64,000 nt of DNA from Sorangium cellulosum (lineage in GTDB: Bacteria; Myxococcota_A; Polyangia; Polyangiales; Polyangiaceae), in NCBI RefSeq assembly GCF_002950945.1, contig NZ_CP012673.1, forward strand, positions 8,446,501 through 8,510,500, given 5' to 3'. The notes beneath the pieces are model-generated. The model searched no databases, was not told the origin of the DNA, and worked only from the letters and a program-made list of their open reading frames with translations. Below, piece after piece: positions 48,153 through 57,490 of this stretch (within the stretch, counting starts at the first letter, position 1; each line of letters opens with the position of its first letter). Both the position numbers and the translations under genes were made by a program.

Positions 48153-49838
48153 TCAGACCCCGAGCGAAAGTTTCAAGGCGAGCGCCGCGTCGAGCTGGCA
48201 CACGCGCTCGAACGCGCGCTCCTCCTTCGCCCTGGCCTCGGGGGTGGCCTCGTAGGCGTTGTTCAGGACGCGGTAGCATGTGTGGAGGGCGGCGTAGAGC
48301 TCCGCGCAGAGCTCCGGCTGCCAGGTGGCGAGTTGGTGGTGCTCCGCGGTCCTCTCGAGCGCCTCGAGCTGCGCCCGCGCCAGCAGGAACTGCGAGAGCT
48401 CGATGTTGATCTGGGCCATCGCGAGCCTCACGCGGAAGCGGTCCGCGGGCGAGGGGGCCGCGGCCGCGGCCTTGTCGAGGAGCGCCATCGCGTCGATGGG
48501 TTGCTGGCTGGCGAGGAGCCCGCGCGCCTCGGCGAGGTGCTTGTCGAGGTAGCTCCGCGGCCGCGCCGGGGCCGCGGCGCCCGAGCCGCCGAGGATGGAG
48601 GCGACCTCGGTGGAGAGCCAGGTCTGCGTCTCCGGGTCCGCGAACGGCATGCCGTCGTTGAATCTGAGGGTCGGCAGCTCCGGCGCGCGGAGCAGCAAGA
48701 CCCCGACCTCGACGAGCACGGCCCGCCGGGCCTCGGCGTAGTCGTCGCCGAGCTGGTCGAGCGCGTTCGCCATGTACCGGTGCGTATCGAGCCAGAAAGG
48801 GTAGTTCGACGCGAGCTCGTCGGCGATCGGCAGCACGTCGGCGAACGCCCCCTGGCTCGTCAGCGCCGGGAGGGCTTGCCGCTCGTGATCGGCCGGCGCC
48901 GGGATCGGCGTCGTGCCGTCCGGCAACGCGGCTCTCGGCGCCGCGAGCACGTCGATCCAGAGCCCCGCCCGGAGGACCCGGTACGCGGCCGACCGCTTCG
49001 GATCCGCGGCCCGGAGCGTGCTGCCCACGCGCGTGAGCAGCAGCGAGCAGCGGGCGAGGGCATACATCGCGGACTCCTCGTCCGCGATCGCCTCGACGCT
49101 GAGCCCCGGGTCGCCGTTGGCGGCGCTCGTGGTCGCCGGCGGCGGCGTGACCAGCACCGCGGTGGTGACCGGCGCCGGGACGATCGCCGTCGACTCGGTC
49201 GCCCTGGGGGCCTCGACGCGCGGCGGCGGTGGCGGCGGCGGCGGCGGTGGTGGCGGCGGCGGCGGGGCTTCCGCGGGCAGGCTTGCGACGAGGCTCCGGA
49301 TCGCGCTGCGGAGCTGGCCGAGCCCGGCGTAGGCGTCGCCGAGTTTGTCGGCGAGGTCGGCGTCGAGGCTGCGGCTCACCTGGTCGATGGCGTTCACCAG
49401 GTCGCGCTCCTTGTCGGAGGGCGCGTAGCCGGTGATCGCCGCTGCCGCGATGTCGCCGTACCAGGCGCACAGGTTGCCGCGCGCCTTGGGCCGCTTGAGC
49501 GACGGGAACATGGCCTGCCAGAACGCGCTGTCCAGCTCGTGCACGAGCACGAGCCCGTCGAGCAGGCCAGGGAGCTTGTCGAGCTGCGCCTTGGCCGCCG
49601 CGTAATAGAGAGCGACGCGGAAGTCCTTGGATTTCTCGCTGAGGATCTCGTCCGCGCCGCTCGCGATGTGGCCCCAGTCCACCTTGCCGCCGGAGAGCGA
49701 CTGCAGCTTGTCGGTCTCGTTCTTCAGCGCCTCGAAGGCCTCGTCGTAGGTGACGTCGGCGCCGACGCCCCCGTTGATGGGCGCGAGCAGCGTCTCGAGC
49801 CGCGCCTTGGATTGGTTGATCGCGTCTTCAGCGGCCAT
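48153..49838 (-). CDS. tssA: T6SS baseplate/sheath cap protein TssA with poly-proline linker
   Basis: 561 residues. The N-terminal ImpA_N domain (about 10-140, with TYDEAFEALKNETDKLQSLS and DFRVALYYAAAKAQLDKLPG) is followed by a helical segment. A poly-Pro run of fifteen residues lies near residue 200 (EAPPPPP...RVEAP), then a VasJ-like C-terminal helical region (about 260-560). TssA initiates assembly and coordinates sheath and tube growth. The poly-Pro DNA is a GGC/GGT-rich plus-strand tract (about 49219-49265) and is prone to slippage. It lies 110 bp upstream of tssB and 92 bp after tagF. Confidence 0.9.
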   Translation of the reverse strand: MAAEDAINQSKARLETLLAPINGGVGADVTYDEAFEALKNETDKLQSLSGGKVDWGHIASGADEILSEKSKDFRVALYYAAAKAQLDKLPGLLDGLVLVHELDSAFWQAMFPSLKRPKARGNLCAWYGDIAAAAITGYAPSDKERDLVNAIDQVSRSLDADLADKLGDAYAGLGQLRSAIRSLVASLPAEAPPPPPPPPPPPPPPPRVEAPRATESTAIVPAPVTTAVLVTPPPATTSAANGDPGLSVEAIADEESAMYALARCSLLLTRVGSTLRAADPKRSAAYRVLRAGLWIDVLAAPRAALPDGTTPIPAPADHERQALPALTSQGAFADVLPIADELASNYPFWLDTHRYMANALDQLGDDYAEARRAVLVEVGVLLLRAPELPTLRFNDGMPFADPETQTWLSTEVASILGGSGAAAPARPRSYLDKHLAEARGLLASQQPIDAMALLDKAAAAAPSPADRFRVRLAMAQINIELSQFLLARAQLEALERTAEHHQLATWQPELCAELYAALHTCYRVLNNAYEATPEARAKEERAFERVCQLDAALALKLSLGV

Positions 49839-49930
49839 GGGCCGCGAAGAATATCAGGACGCCCCTGACGTGGACGTGGAATGATCGGCGCGGAGCACGT
49901 GGTCCGGCCGTCGTCCGGCGCGGCGCTGGC

Positions 49931-50905
49931 TCAGCCGAGGGCTTCGAGGAAGGAGTCGAGCGACAGCTCCGTCCGGCCGACGAGCGCGTCGAGATCGTGC
50001 CCGAGCGCATGTCGGGAAACGTGCTCCTCGACCGGCGGGGGACCGCAGAGATCGGCGATGTGTTCGGCTTGTGTCGTCGGCGCGATCATCTCGCGAAACG
50101 AGCCGATGTGGGGAGGTCCGAGGTGGAGGAGCAGGGTGCGCTGGGGTGTCCAGAACGCGTTCATCAGGGTGCGCCCCCATCGGGACAGGCGGAGGGTCAT
50201 GTCCATCCAGACGGCGGCGGCGTAGGCGTCGCCGGCGCCGAGCGGCAGCCGGAGCGCGAGCCCGGTCTTCGGGAGCTCGTGGCCGCGGAACGGCATCACC
50301 GAGTCGAGGATGTTCTGGACGACCCAGAAGCGGCTTGCGTCGGTGCCGAACCCGGCGTCCCAGAGCGCCTTCATGGGCTGGGTCTTGAGCCATGCGCGGT
50401 AGCCGGCGGTGGACGTTTCGGGGTCGTCGAGCGACGGCGGCGTGATCTGCGCGACGCGCTGGAGGAAGGCGTCGACGGGCATGGTACGGCCGTTGGCGGC
50501 GAGGTCGTGGGCGGCTGCGAGGAGCGGGAAGAGGGCGATGGGGAGCGCTGGCCCGGCGGAGACGAGCTGGTCGTAGTCGTAGGAGCCGAACACGATGATC
50601 GGGTAGAGCCGGCCGGCGTTGTCGCCGCTGGCGGCCCAGGCGCCCACGAGCCCGCGCGCGGGCGGCTCGTCGCCTCTCGGTTCGCCGTGGAAGACGAAGA
50701 GGCCGAGCGCCGTCTGGTAGTACGCGTCGAAGTGGGGTCCCATGGCGCGCCGGGCGAAGTCGATGGACGCGCCCAGCCATCGATCGAAGGCGGCGAGCTC
50801 ATCTCCTCCTGCGTTCAGCCGGATGAAATCGCCCGTTGCGGGCAGCTTGCCGAAACAGCCGATCTGCGGCGGAGCGGCAGGGCCCTTCTTGCGGCGCCAG
50901 AACAT
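49931..50905 (-). CDS. tagF: T6SS-associated protein TagF
   Basis: 324 residues from ATG 50905 (weak ribosome site; a longer frame opens at 50950). Starts with charged MFWRRKKGP, then GCFGKLPATGDFIRLNAGGD, the hallmark of the TagF (BMA_A0400) family. RAWLKTQPMKALWDAGFG, ILDSVMPFRGHELPKTGLAL and MDMTLRLSRWGRTLMNAFWT follow. TagF is a post-translational repressor of T6SS assembly that in other bacteria works with the FHA protein, and a divergent FHA gene lies at 63108. It is separated from tssM by 612 bp containing large palindromic elements. Confidence 0.9.
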   Translation of the reverse strand: MFWRRKKGPAAPPQIGCFGKLPATGDFIRLNAGGDELAAFDRWLGASIDFARRAMGPHFDAYYQTALGLFVFHGEPRGDEPPARGLVGAWAASGDNAGRLYPIIVFGSYDYDQLVSAGPALPIALFPLLAAAHDLAANGRTMPVDAFLQRVAQITPPSLDDPETSTAGYRAWLKTQPMKALWDAGFGTDASRFWVVQNILDSVMPFRGHELPKTGLALRLPLGAGDAYAAAVWMDMTLRLSRWGRTLMNAFWTPQRTLLLHLGPPHIGSFREMIAPTTQAEHIADLCGPPPVEEHVSRHALGHDLDALVGRTELSLDSFLEALG

Positions 50906-50966
50906 GACCGGCGGCAAGTGAACCACGAACCGCGGACGGAGCGCTACCACCTTGCCGGTCGCGGCG

Positions 50967-51166
50967 GGCGCCGGCGGGGAGGGGGTGCCCTGCGCGCGGG
51001 GGCGGCGGGGACCCCTCCCGCGAACTCGCGCCTTGTGGTGGCTATGGCATCGGGAACGGACGCGCCGAGATCACGAGCGACCCGCTTCGCAGCGGGCCGG
51101 CGCTCGGGTTCGCGGGGCCCTACCCCGCCGCCCCCGCGCGCAGGGCACCCCCTCCCCGCCGGCGCC
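50967..51166. repeat. Palindromic element A: perfect 44-bp arms, 112-bp loop
   Basis: Left arm 50967..51010 (begins ggcgccggcggggagggggt) is the exact reverse complement of the right arm 51123..51166. The loop 51011..51122 contains blocks cccctcccgcgaactcgcgc, cttgtggtggctatggc and cggcgctcgggttcgcgggg. The reverse complement of these blocks appears in element B. It lies between tssM and tagF on the T6SS transcript. No transposase or target duplication is obvious. Confidence 0.95.
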
Positions 51167-51306
51167 GTTCCAGATCGGCAGGACCGAGAAGACGGCTCTT
51201 CGGAAGGAGGGGGCTCGTCGAAGGAGGGCGGCCTCTTCGATGGCGGCCTTTAGGATCGGCGTTCGCCGTCGTGTGGACCGTCCTTCATTCCGCCCGCATT
51301 CACAAA

Positions 51307-51503
51307 GAGGGGGCGGGGGAGGGGGTGTCGTGCGGGGGGCCGGCGGGGGTAGGGCCCCGCGAACCCGAGCGCCGGCCCGCTGCGGAGTGTGGCCGTCTAG
51401 GCTCGGCTCCCCCGTCCCCGACGCCATAGCCACCACAAGGCGCGAGTTCGCGGGAGGGGCCCCCCGCCGGCCCCCCGCACGACACCCCCTCCCCCGCCCC
51501 CTC
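51307..51503. repeat. Palindromic element B: perfect 43-bp arms, 111-bp loop, inverted relative to A
   Basis: Left arm 51307..51349 (begins gagggggcgggggagggggt) is the exact reverse complement of the right arm 51461..51503. The loop 51350..51460, read on the minus strand, matches the loop of element A over its first ~39 and last ~34 bases, with a divergent ~35-base centre. The arms differ from those of element A at many positions yet stay self-complementary. It sits just after the tssM stop (51518), with a 140-bp spacer to element A. Confidence 0.95.
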
Positions 51504-51517
51504 CGTTGCTGATTTGC

Positions 51518-54500
51518 TCACCCCTTGCCGAAGCGATCCCCGATGCTGGGAGGGCAGTTCGTCGCCCGGAAGAAGCTCGTCGGAAACGGATGGTTCCCGC
51601 GTGTCGGCCGCACTTCCATGGTGACCGTCACCGGCGGCGCGGTCATCTGCCATGTCACGGTGAACATCTCGTCGTTGTCCTTCTGGGCCGTCGTCGTCCC
51701 GGCCTCGAAGAGCCGGAAGATCCCCCACGGCCCTTCGCGCACGAGCTCCTCGTCGAGCCCTCCCGCGCCGCGCACCTGGATCCTCGCGCCCTTCGCCTTC
51801 TCTCCCGGCCAGTTGAAGGTGTGCCAGAACTCCTTCTCGTTGCGATAGAGCCTCTTCTGCCCGTCGACCTCGAAGATCACCTCGCTCACGATCGGGCTGA
51901 CCGTCTTCATGTTGATGTGGAAGACGACCTTGGGCGCGTCGCCCCCGGCGCTCCCGAAGAGCGCGTCCGAGATCTCGTCCGCGCGCCGCAGGCAGTTGTA
52001 GAGGTTCGGGTTGAACGGCGTGAACGGCTTCGCCGCCTGCGGCTGCCCCGCGAGGTGCGCCTTCGGGTAGTACTCGTGCCCGACCTGGTAGTGGAAGCCC
52101 TTGAGGTACGACTCGTAGAAGCCCCAGAGCACCCCGTCCTTCGGCTTGAAGAACGCCATCGCGTCCTCGAGCGAGGCATCGCGCGACGAGGCGAGGTTGA
52201 ACGGATAGCGGTCCTTGATCTTGTCGCGGTAGTGCGGCCAGACCTCGACCTCCCAGATCCCGCTCGCCGCGCCGCCGGCGCGCCGCACGACCGCCTTGTA
52301 CGCCTGCCGGAGCGGGTTCATGAGCAGCGGGGTCATCAGCCGCTGCCCGGTCTCGTCCATCGAGAGCAGGAGCCCCTCGGTCTCCTTCACGGCGTTCTGG
52401 AACGCCTCGGTCGCCTTCGACGTGTCCGTGTCCGGCGGCCCGTCCTCGACCACGCCCATCTCCCCGGCGAGCCCCTCGAGCAGCCCGACGTACCGGTTCA
52501 GCGGGGGCGTCGGCGGCGGCTGCCCCTCGGCCGCCGGCGCCGGCACCCCGAAGTTGACCATCGACTCGAACTTGTCGGGCACCGGATCGTAGTGCTCCGG
52601 CCGCTTGCCGGCGACGAGCTTGTCGGTCTGCGTGCCCGCCCTCTGATCGGCCTTCCGCTGGAGCATGCTCTTCGCCTGGTCGATCAGGCCGCCGTCCGCG
52701 GTCAGGACGCTGGGCTTCTCGTCCCGCGCGAACTGCGTCTCGTCCGAGAGCCGCTGGAGCAGCCGCCGGTACGGCCAGTCGGGCGTGGAGAGGATCCTGA
52801 ACTCCTGGATCGCCTCCCGGTTCGTCGCCGGGACGTCGACCTGCACGTCGCGGAAGAACGCCTCCCACTGCGCGATGTACGCGTTGTCGTAGTCCTGCCG
52901 GACGCGGTCGAGCTCCTTCTGGATCCGGTCGCCCTGCCGCTTCTCCTCCTCTGACAGCGGCAGCACCCAGAGCTCGCGCTCGAGCGTCTTCCTCCCCTCC
53001 TTGAGCGACTCGAGCACCTGCGCGTGCCCCTTCGCCGTGTAGGGCCCCGGCACCTCGAACCACGTCCCGGTCCGGTTCTTCTGCGCGCTGTGGACGACCG
53101 TCAGCACGTCGGGCCGGTCGGCGAACATCTCGTTGAGGGTCACCGGCGGGTACTTCAGGTTCTCGCGCGTGTTCGGCCCCGCCTCGTCGTACTTCTCGTC
53201 GATGAGGCTCGTCACGAACCGGTCGTAGTAACGCTTCGTCGGATCCACCCGCCGGAGGTCGTCGCGCGCCTTCTGGATCAGCGGATCGTTCAGGGTCTCG
53301 CCCTTGAGCACGCCGCGCCGCACGAGGTCGACGTAGTAGGCGACGTGCGGCGTGAGCCGCGCCTTGAGCTCGCTCTCGGGCAGATCGGTCGAGGGCTTCA
53401 GGATGTCGGCCCAGACCTGGGTCAGCCGCCCGACCTGCCACTTCGCCTCCTCGTCGAGGTGCACCCGGTGCTCGATGCGCTCGTCGAGCAGCAGGTAGCT
53501 GCGCAGGGCGTTGTAGCCGTCCAGGTACTCCGCCTCCCGGACGCGGTCGAGCTTCCGCTCCAGCTCCCGCTTCGCCGGCGCGACGAACCCCTCCTGCAGG
53601 CTCTTGATGTACTGCTCCAGCGTCGGAGCGAACAGCTTGTCCCCCTGGAACATGAACCAGCCGTACCCGACGGGCGTATCGTCGACGTAACGATCGAGCA
53701 GCTCCACCTGGTCCTGCAGCCGGTCGAGCTTCTCGACGTTCGCGGGCACGTTCGGCGGCGCGTTGCCCTCGCGCGAGACCCACCGCACGAGCGCCACCTC
53801 GTTCGAGATGCGCCCCGTCTCGGCGACGAGCGCCTTGTTGTTCGAGTACGAGAGCACCGCCGGCACGAGGAACAGGAGCGCGAGCAGCGCCGCCGCCGCC
53901 GCCGCCGCGATCCGCTGGAGGCGCCGCCGCCGGAGCTCCGCCTCGGTGCGCGCCGCGAGATCCTGATCGGGGAAGGCGACCTTCGTGAAGACGTCGTGGA
54001 GGAAGAAGCTCTTCGACTCCTTCGGGAGCGCCGCGTCCTCCTCGCCCTCGCCGAGCGCCGCGCGCAGCCCGAACGCCCGCCCCATCGCCCCGACCACGCG
54101 ATCGAGCGGGCGCCCCTCCTGCACGCCGCTCGTGAAATAGAACCCGCGCAGGGTCGGCGCGGGCATCGCGCCGGCCGCGGGCGAGAACGCCGACGCGATG
54201 AAGTCCGAGAGGTTCCGCTTCACCGCCGCGAACTCGAGCGGGAACTGATAGATCCGCTCCTTCGCGTCGCGGCTCCGCTCGCCGATGAGCCGCTTCGTCA
54301 GGCGCGTGTGCAGCCGCTCCACGAGCACGTCGAACTCGCGATCGAAGATCTTGCCGGGCTCGTCCTTCCGCTCGTCGAGGCGGATCGTCGCGCCCCAGGG
54401 CTGCGCGCGCTCGCTCTTCTTCAGATCGCCGAAGTACTCGCTGAAGCCCGCCACGAGATCGCTCTTCGTGAAGAGCACGTAGACCGGCAGGATCATGTGC

Positions 54501-55234
54501 AGCGTCTGCTGCATCTCGTCGATGCGCGCGCGGATCTTCTTGCCCGTCTGATCGATCTGGTCGTCGCTCGCGTCGAGCAGCTCGCTCAGGCTCACCGCGA
54601 CGATGATGCCGTTCAGCGGCTTGTGCTCGCGGAACTGGAGCAGGAGCTCGAGGAACGCCATCCACTCGTCGTGGTCGTCGCTCTCGGTCGTGTACCGGCC
54701 GGCGGTGTCGAGGAGGATCGCCTCGTTCGTGAACCACCACTCGCAGTTCCTCGTGCCGCCGACGCCGCGCACGCCGGTGCGCTCGGGATCGATGTACGGG
54801 AACACGAGCCCCGAGTGCCGGAGCGCGGTCGTCTTACCGGCGCCGGGCGGGCCGACCATCACGTACCAGGGCAGGACGTAGAGCGCGTCGGCCCCCCGCT
54901 TACCGCCGCCGAGCTTCGAGGCCTTGAGCGCGGCGATGCCCTCCTGCATCTGCCGGTGGAGCTCCTGGATCTCCGCGCGCCGCTCCGGCTTCGCGTTGAC
55001 GACCTGCTCCTGCGCCTGCTGCGCGATCGCCTTCTCGAGCGCCCGCGCCGCGCGCGCCGCCCGGATCCGCCGGTACACCGCGAGCCCGGCGACCAGCAGC
55101 ACCACCGCCCCCGTCGCCGCGAGCGGGATCATGATCGGGAACGCCTCGGTCCCGTCCCCCGCCGCGGGGCGCAGCACAAACCACACTCCCCACACGACGG
55201 CGAGGAACAGGGCGCTCAGGATCCACAGCCACAT
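51518..55234 (-). CDS. tssM: T6SS inner-membrane protein TssM (IcmF)
   Basis: 1238 residues. Core of the T6SS membrane complex with TssL and TssJ. Two N-terminal helices (about 2-21 and 33-53) are followed by a cytosolic GTPase-like domain with Walker A GPPGAGKTTAL (about 128-138) and ILLDTAGRYTT. A third helix near 440-465 (AAAAAALLALLFLVPAVL) leads to a large periplasmic region ending in a beta-rich domain (about 1100-1220). GGGAGA precedes the ATG at 55234. A normal-length protein that appears complete. It is 43 bp after tssL. Confidence 0.96.
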   Translation of the reverse strand: MWLWILSALFLAVVWGVWFVLRPAAGDGTEAFPIMIPLAATGAVVLLVAGLAVYRRIRAARAARALEKAIAQQAQEQVVNAKPERRAEIQELHRQMQEGIAALKASKLGGGKRGADALYVLPWYVMVGPPGAGKTTALRHSGLVFPYIDPERTGVRGVGGTRNCEWWFTNEAILLDTAGRYTTESDDHDEWMAFLELLLQFREHKPLNGIIVAVSLSELLDASDDQIDQTGKKIRARIDEMQQTLHMILPVYVLFTKSDLVAGFSEYFGDLKKSERAQPWGATIRLDERKDEPGKIFDREFDVLVERLHTRLTKRLIGERSRDAKERIYQFPLEFAAVKRNLSDFIASAFSPAAGAMPAPTLRGFYFTSGVQEGRPLDRVVGAMGRAFGLRAALGEGEEDAALPKESKSFFLHDVFTKVAFPDQDLAARTEAELRRRRLQRIAAAAAAALLALLFLVPAVLSYSNNKALVAETGRISNEVALVRWVSREGNAPPNVPANVEKLDRLQDQVELLDRYVDDTPVGYGWFMFQGDKLFAPTLEQYIKSLQEGFVAPAKRELERKLDRVREAEYLDGYNALRSYLLLDERIEHRVHLDEEAKWQVGRLTQVWADILKPSTDLPESELKARLTPHVAYYVDLVRRGVLKGETLNDPLIQKARDDLRRVDPTKRYYDRFVTSLIDEKYDEAGPNTRENLKYPPVTLNEMFADRPDVLTVVHSAQKNRTGTWFEVPGPYTAKGHAQVLESLKEGRKTLERELWVLPLSEEEKRQGDRIQKELDRVRQDYDNAYIAQWEAFFRDVQVDVPATNREAIQEFRILSTPDWPYRRLLQRLSDETQFARDEKPSVLTADGGLIDQAKSMLQRKADQRAGTQTDKLVAGKRPEHYDPVPDKFESMVNFGVPAPAAEGQPPPTPPLNRYVGLLEGLAGEMGVVEDGPPDTDTSKATEAFQNAVKETEGLLLSMDETGQRLMTPLLMNPLRQAYKAVVRRAGGAASGIWEVEVWPHYRDKIKDRYPFNLASSRDASLEDAMAFFKPKDGVLWGFYESYLKGFHYQVGHEYYPKAHLAGQPQAAKPFTPFNPNLYNCLRRADEISDALFGSAGGDAPKVVFHINMKTVSPIVSEVIFEVDGQKRLYRNEKEFWHTFNWPGEKAKGARIQVRGAGGLDEELVREGPWGIFRLFEAGTTTAQKDNDEMFTVTWQMTAPPVTVTMEVRPTRGNHPFPTSFFRATNCPPSIGDRFGKG

Positions 55235-55277
55235 CGGAAGTCTCCCTCTGGAACAGCAGAGGACGGGCGCAGTCCGC

Positions 55278-55955
55278 CTAGGTTCCTGTGCTGATCAGCT
55301 TCTTGATCGAGTCGGCCACGTCCTCCGCGTCCGAGGCGACGACGAGCCGGAGCACGATGACCACGAGGACGGCCAGCACGAGCAGCCCGAGCGCGATGGC
55401 GAGGAACGGCAGCTCGCGGCGCACCGCGCCGGCGCCCCCGTCCTTTCGCTCCGCGTTCGGCGCGAGGACGTCGCCGCCGCCCTCGGCGACGGCCACGTGG
55501 TTGCCCACGCCCTCGATGACGGCGCCGAGGCCCTCCTGGTGGCGCAGACGATATTTCCCCTGGAAGCCGAGGGCCAAGCAGAGGAAGTAGATTTGCGCGA
55601 CGTGGTTTCGCCCCCGCTGCCCGTAGAGGTTGTCGAGGTTCGTGAAGAACCCGTCGCCGGCGGTGTTCAGCTGGAAGAACTGGAACTGGAGCGGGTTCTG
55701 GAGCCACTGCGTCCGGCCCGGCCAGCTCGAGTTGAAGATCACCTCGTCCGCGAAGGCGGCGAGCGCGAACTTCGCGTCGATCATGTCCTGCTCCGGGATC
55801 CGGGCCTCCCGGCCGTTCTGCATCATCGTGTCGAACAGGCCGAGGACGCGGCGCTGGAGGATGTCAGGCGCCGGCAGATCGCGGGAGTTCCTGAGCTGCA
55901 GGATCAGCGACAGCACGTCGGAGCAAACAAAGTACATCGTCTGCGAGAGGCTCAT
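55278..55955 (-). CDS. tssL: T6SS inner-membrane protein TssL (DotU)
   Basis: 225 residues from ATG 55955 with GGTGAGGAG. DotU-type cytoplasmic helical domain: ARIPEQDMIDAKFALAAFAD, EVIFNSSWPGRTQWLQNPLQ, FFTNLDNLYGQRGRNHVAQI and YFLCLALGFQGKYRLRHQEG. A single C-terminal membrane helix (about 180-205) leads to a short periplasmic end, so it is tail-anchored. No peptidoglycan-binding OmpA domain is fused. It is 34 bp after tssK and 43 bp before tssM. Confidence 0.95.
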   Translation of the reverse strand: MSLSQTMYFVCSDVLSLILQLRNSRDLPAPDILQRRVLGLFDTMMQNGREARIPEQDMIDAKFALAAFADEVIFNSSWPGRTQWLQNPLQFQFFQLNTAGDGFFTNLDNLYGQRGRNHVAQIYFLCLALGFQGKYRLRHQEGLGAVIEGVGNHVAVAEGGGDVLAPNAERKDGGAGAVRRELPFLAIALGLLVLAVLVVIVLRLVVASDAEDVADSIKKLISTGT

Positions 55956-55989
55956 GGGCTCCTCACCTGGAAGGGACGGCCCGGCACGG

Positions 55990-57348
55990 TCACTTCCCTG
56001 CCGGGACCGCGATCAGCCGGAGGTCGACCTTCTGCGGCTCGATCGGCTGGTAGATGGCGATCGTGCCAGAGCCGAGGATGTCGTTCCAGTAATCGCCGGA
56101 CTGGTTGACGCGGAGGTAGACGAGCCCCGGCTTGACCGGGATCGCGCCCGGCGGCCGGTACTCGATCGCGACGTTCACGCCGGGCGTCGCCGAGTGCAGG
56201 ATGTGCCCGATCTGCGTCCACGACCCGATCTTGAGCAGGCGCGGGAGCCGCTCGCGCAGCGTGCCCTCGTCCGTGCCCTTCGCCTCGAGGAACATCTCGT
56301 GGCTGCGCGGCAGCTTCGGGTCCTCGAACCGGCCGAGGTACATGCCGTCCTCGCGCTTCTCCAGCGGCACGATGACGTACTGCTCCGCGACGAGCCCGCT
56401 GATGAGCGCGATCGCCCGCTCGAACATCGGCTCGAAGACGTCGGTGAGCTCGAGGTAGTTGAACTTCGGGATCGTCGTCGGGTCGCTGTCCGCCGAGAAG
56501 GTGCAGAGCTCGCCGATGAGCGAGCCGAGGACGATGAAGCACTGCTCCGGGTGCGCCCTGCCGTGGTCGACGAGGTGCGACACGATCGGGATGTACGAGT
56601 TCACGGTGTGGAGCAGCCAGAACTTCGTGGCGTCGGAGGCCTGGAAGTCGACCGACGCCGCGGTGCGCATGCGCCGCCCCTCGACGAGCGACTTCTGCTT
56701 GCCGACGAGCGCCGAGAGCACGCGCCGGAGCCCGGCCATGATGTGGTCCGACGCGTTGATGCGGAGGACCGACGGGATGAAGCTCTTGCGGAGGACGATC
56801 GCGCCGGCGCGGTCGCGGACGAGCTGCGCGATCCGCACGGTCTGGTAGGCGTCGCGCGGCTCGGTGCCGAAGACGAGCCGCAGGTTGCCGCGGGCCCAGG
56901 TGACCGAGGTGTCGTTGCGCCCCGTGTTGACGTCCGGGATCGTCGCCTGCGACGCCACGAACCGCTGGGCCGGCCCCACCTTGCTCGGATCCAGGCTGAT
57001 GTTCGCGGCCGTCTCGCGCAGGTTCGGGATGCCGAGGAAGACGTCGAGCGCCTCCATGGCGGCCGGGAACGCGCCCTCGATCGGCCGCGCCTCGACCTGG
57101 TCCTCGCCGCGGTCGCCGATGAAGAACGGCGTCCCGTCGGGGAAGACCCCGTGGCACTTGACGACCTTGACCTGCCCGGCGGAGAGCGCGCGCTCGTCGA
57201 ACTGCGCGGCGGTGATGCCCCAGTCGTAGCCCACGACCGCGTTGAGGCGCGCGTGGACCAGCGTCTCGTGGTACAGGTCCGACTGCTGCAGATGCTGAGG
57301 GGTCATGAAGAGCCCCTCGGTCCAGACAGGCTTGCGCGGGTGAATCAT
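55990..57348 (-). CDS. tssK: T6SS baseplate protein TssK
   Basis: 452 residues. TssK links the TssEFG baseplate to the TssJLM membrane complex. Typical features: PVWTEGLFMTPQHLQQSDLY at the N-terminus, then GHVF-type strand segments, SVLRINASDHIMAGLRRVLS, FWLLHTVNSYIPIVSHLVDH and the C-terminal VNVAIEYRPPGAIPVKPGLV with LVYLRVNQSGDYWNDILGSG. Length is standard. The ribosome site is poor. A 141-bp gap separates it from tssJ upstream. Confidence 0.96.
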   Translation of the reverse strand: MIHPRKPVWTEGLFMTPQHLQQSDLYHETLVHARLNAVVGYDWGITAAQFDERALSAGQVKVVKCHGVFPDGTPFFIGDRGEDQVEARPIEGAFPAAMEALDVFLGIPNLRETAANISLDPSKVGPAQRFVASQATIPDVNTGRNDTSVTWARGNLRLVFGTEPRDAYQTVRIAQLVRDRAGAIVLRKSFIPSVLRINASDHIMAGLRRVLSALVGKQKSLVEGRRMRTAASVDFQASDATKFWLLHTVNSYIPIVSHLVDHGRAHPEQCFIVLGSLIGELCTFSADSDPTTIPKFNYLELTDVFEPMFERAIALISGLVAEQYVIVPLEKREDGMYLGRFEDPKLPRSHEMFLEAKGTDEGTLRERLPRLLKIGSWTQIGHILHSATPGVNVAIEYRPPGAIPVKPGLVYLRVNQSGDYWNDILGSGTIAIYQPIEPQKVDLRLIAVPAGK

Positions 57349-57490
57349 GTCGCCCGTCCAGTCTTACCAGATGTGCCGCGCGCCGCGGCGCGAAAGCTGG
57401 GCGCGCGCGGGGCGCCCCACGCGCGCCCGACCCCCGCGCCGCAGCCCGCGCGCGCGTCGCCTCCAGGACGGCCGGATCGCCCCATCGCCG

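Noticed and set aside
51071..51436. Minus-strand frame spanning parts of elements A and B
   Set aside because: It follows the inverted-repeat sequence, and the two loops differ in length by one base, so no reading frame is conserved between copies.
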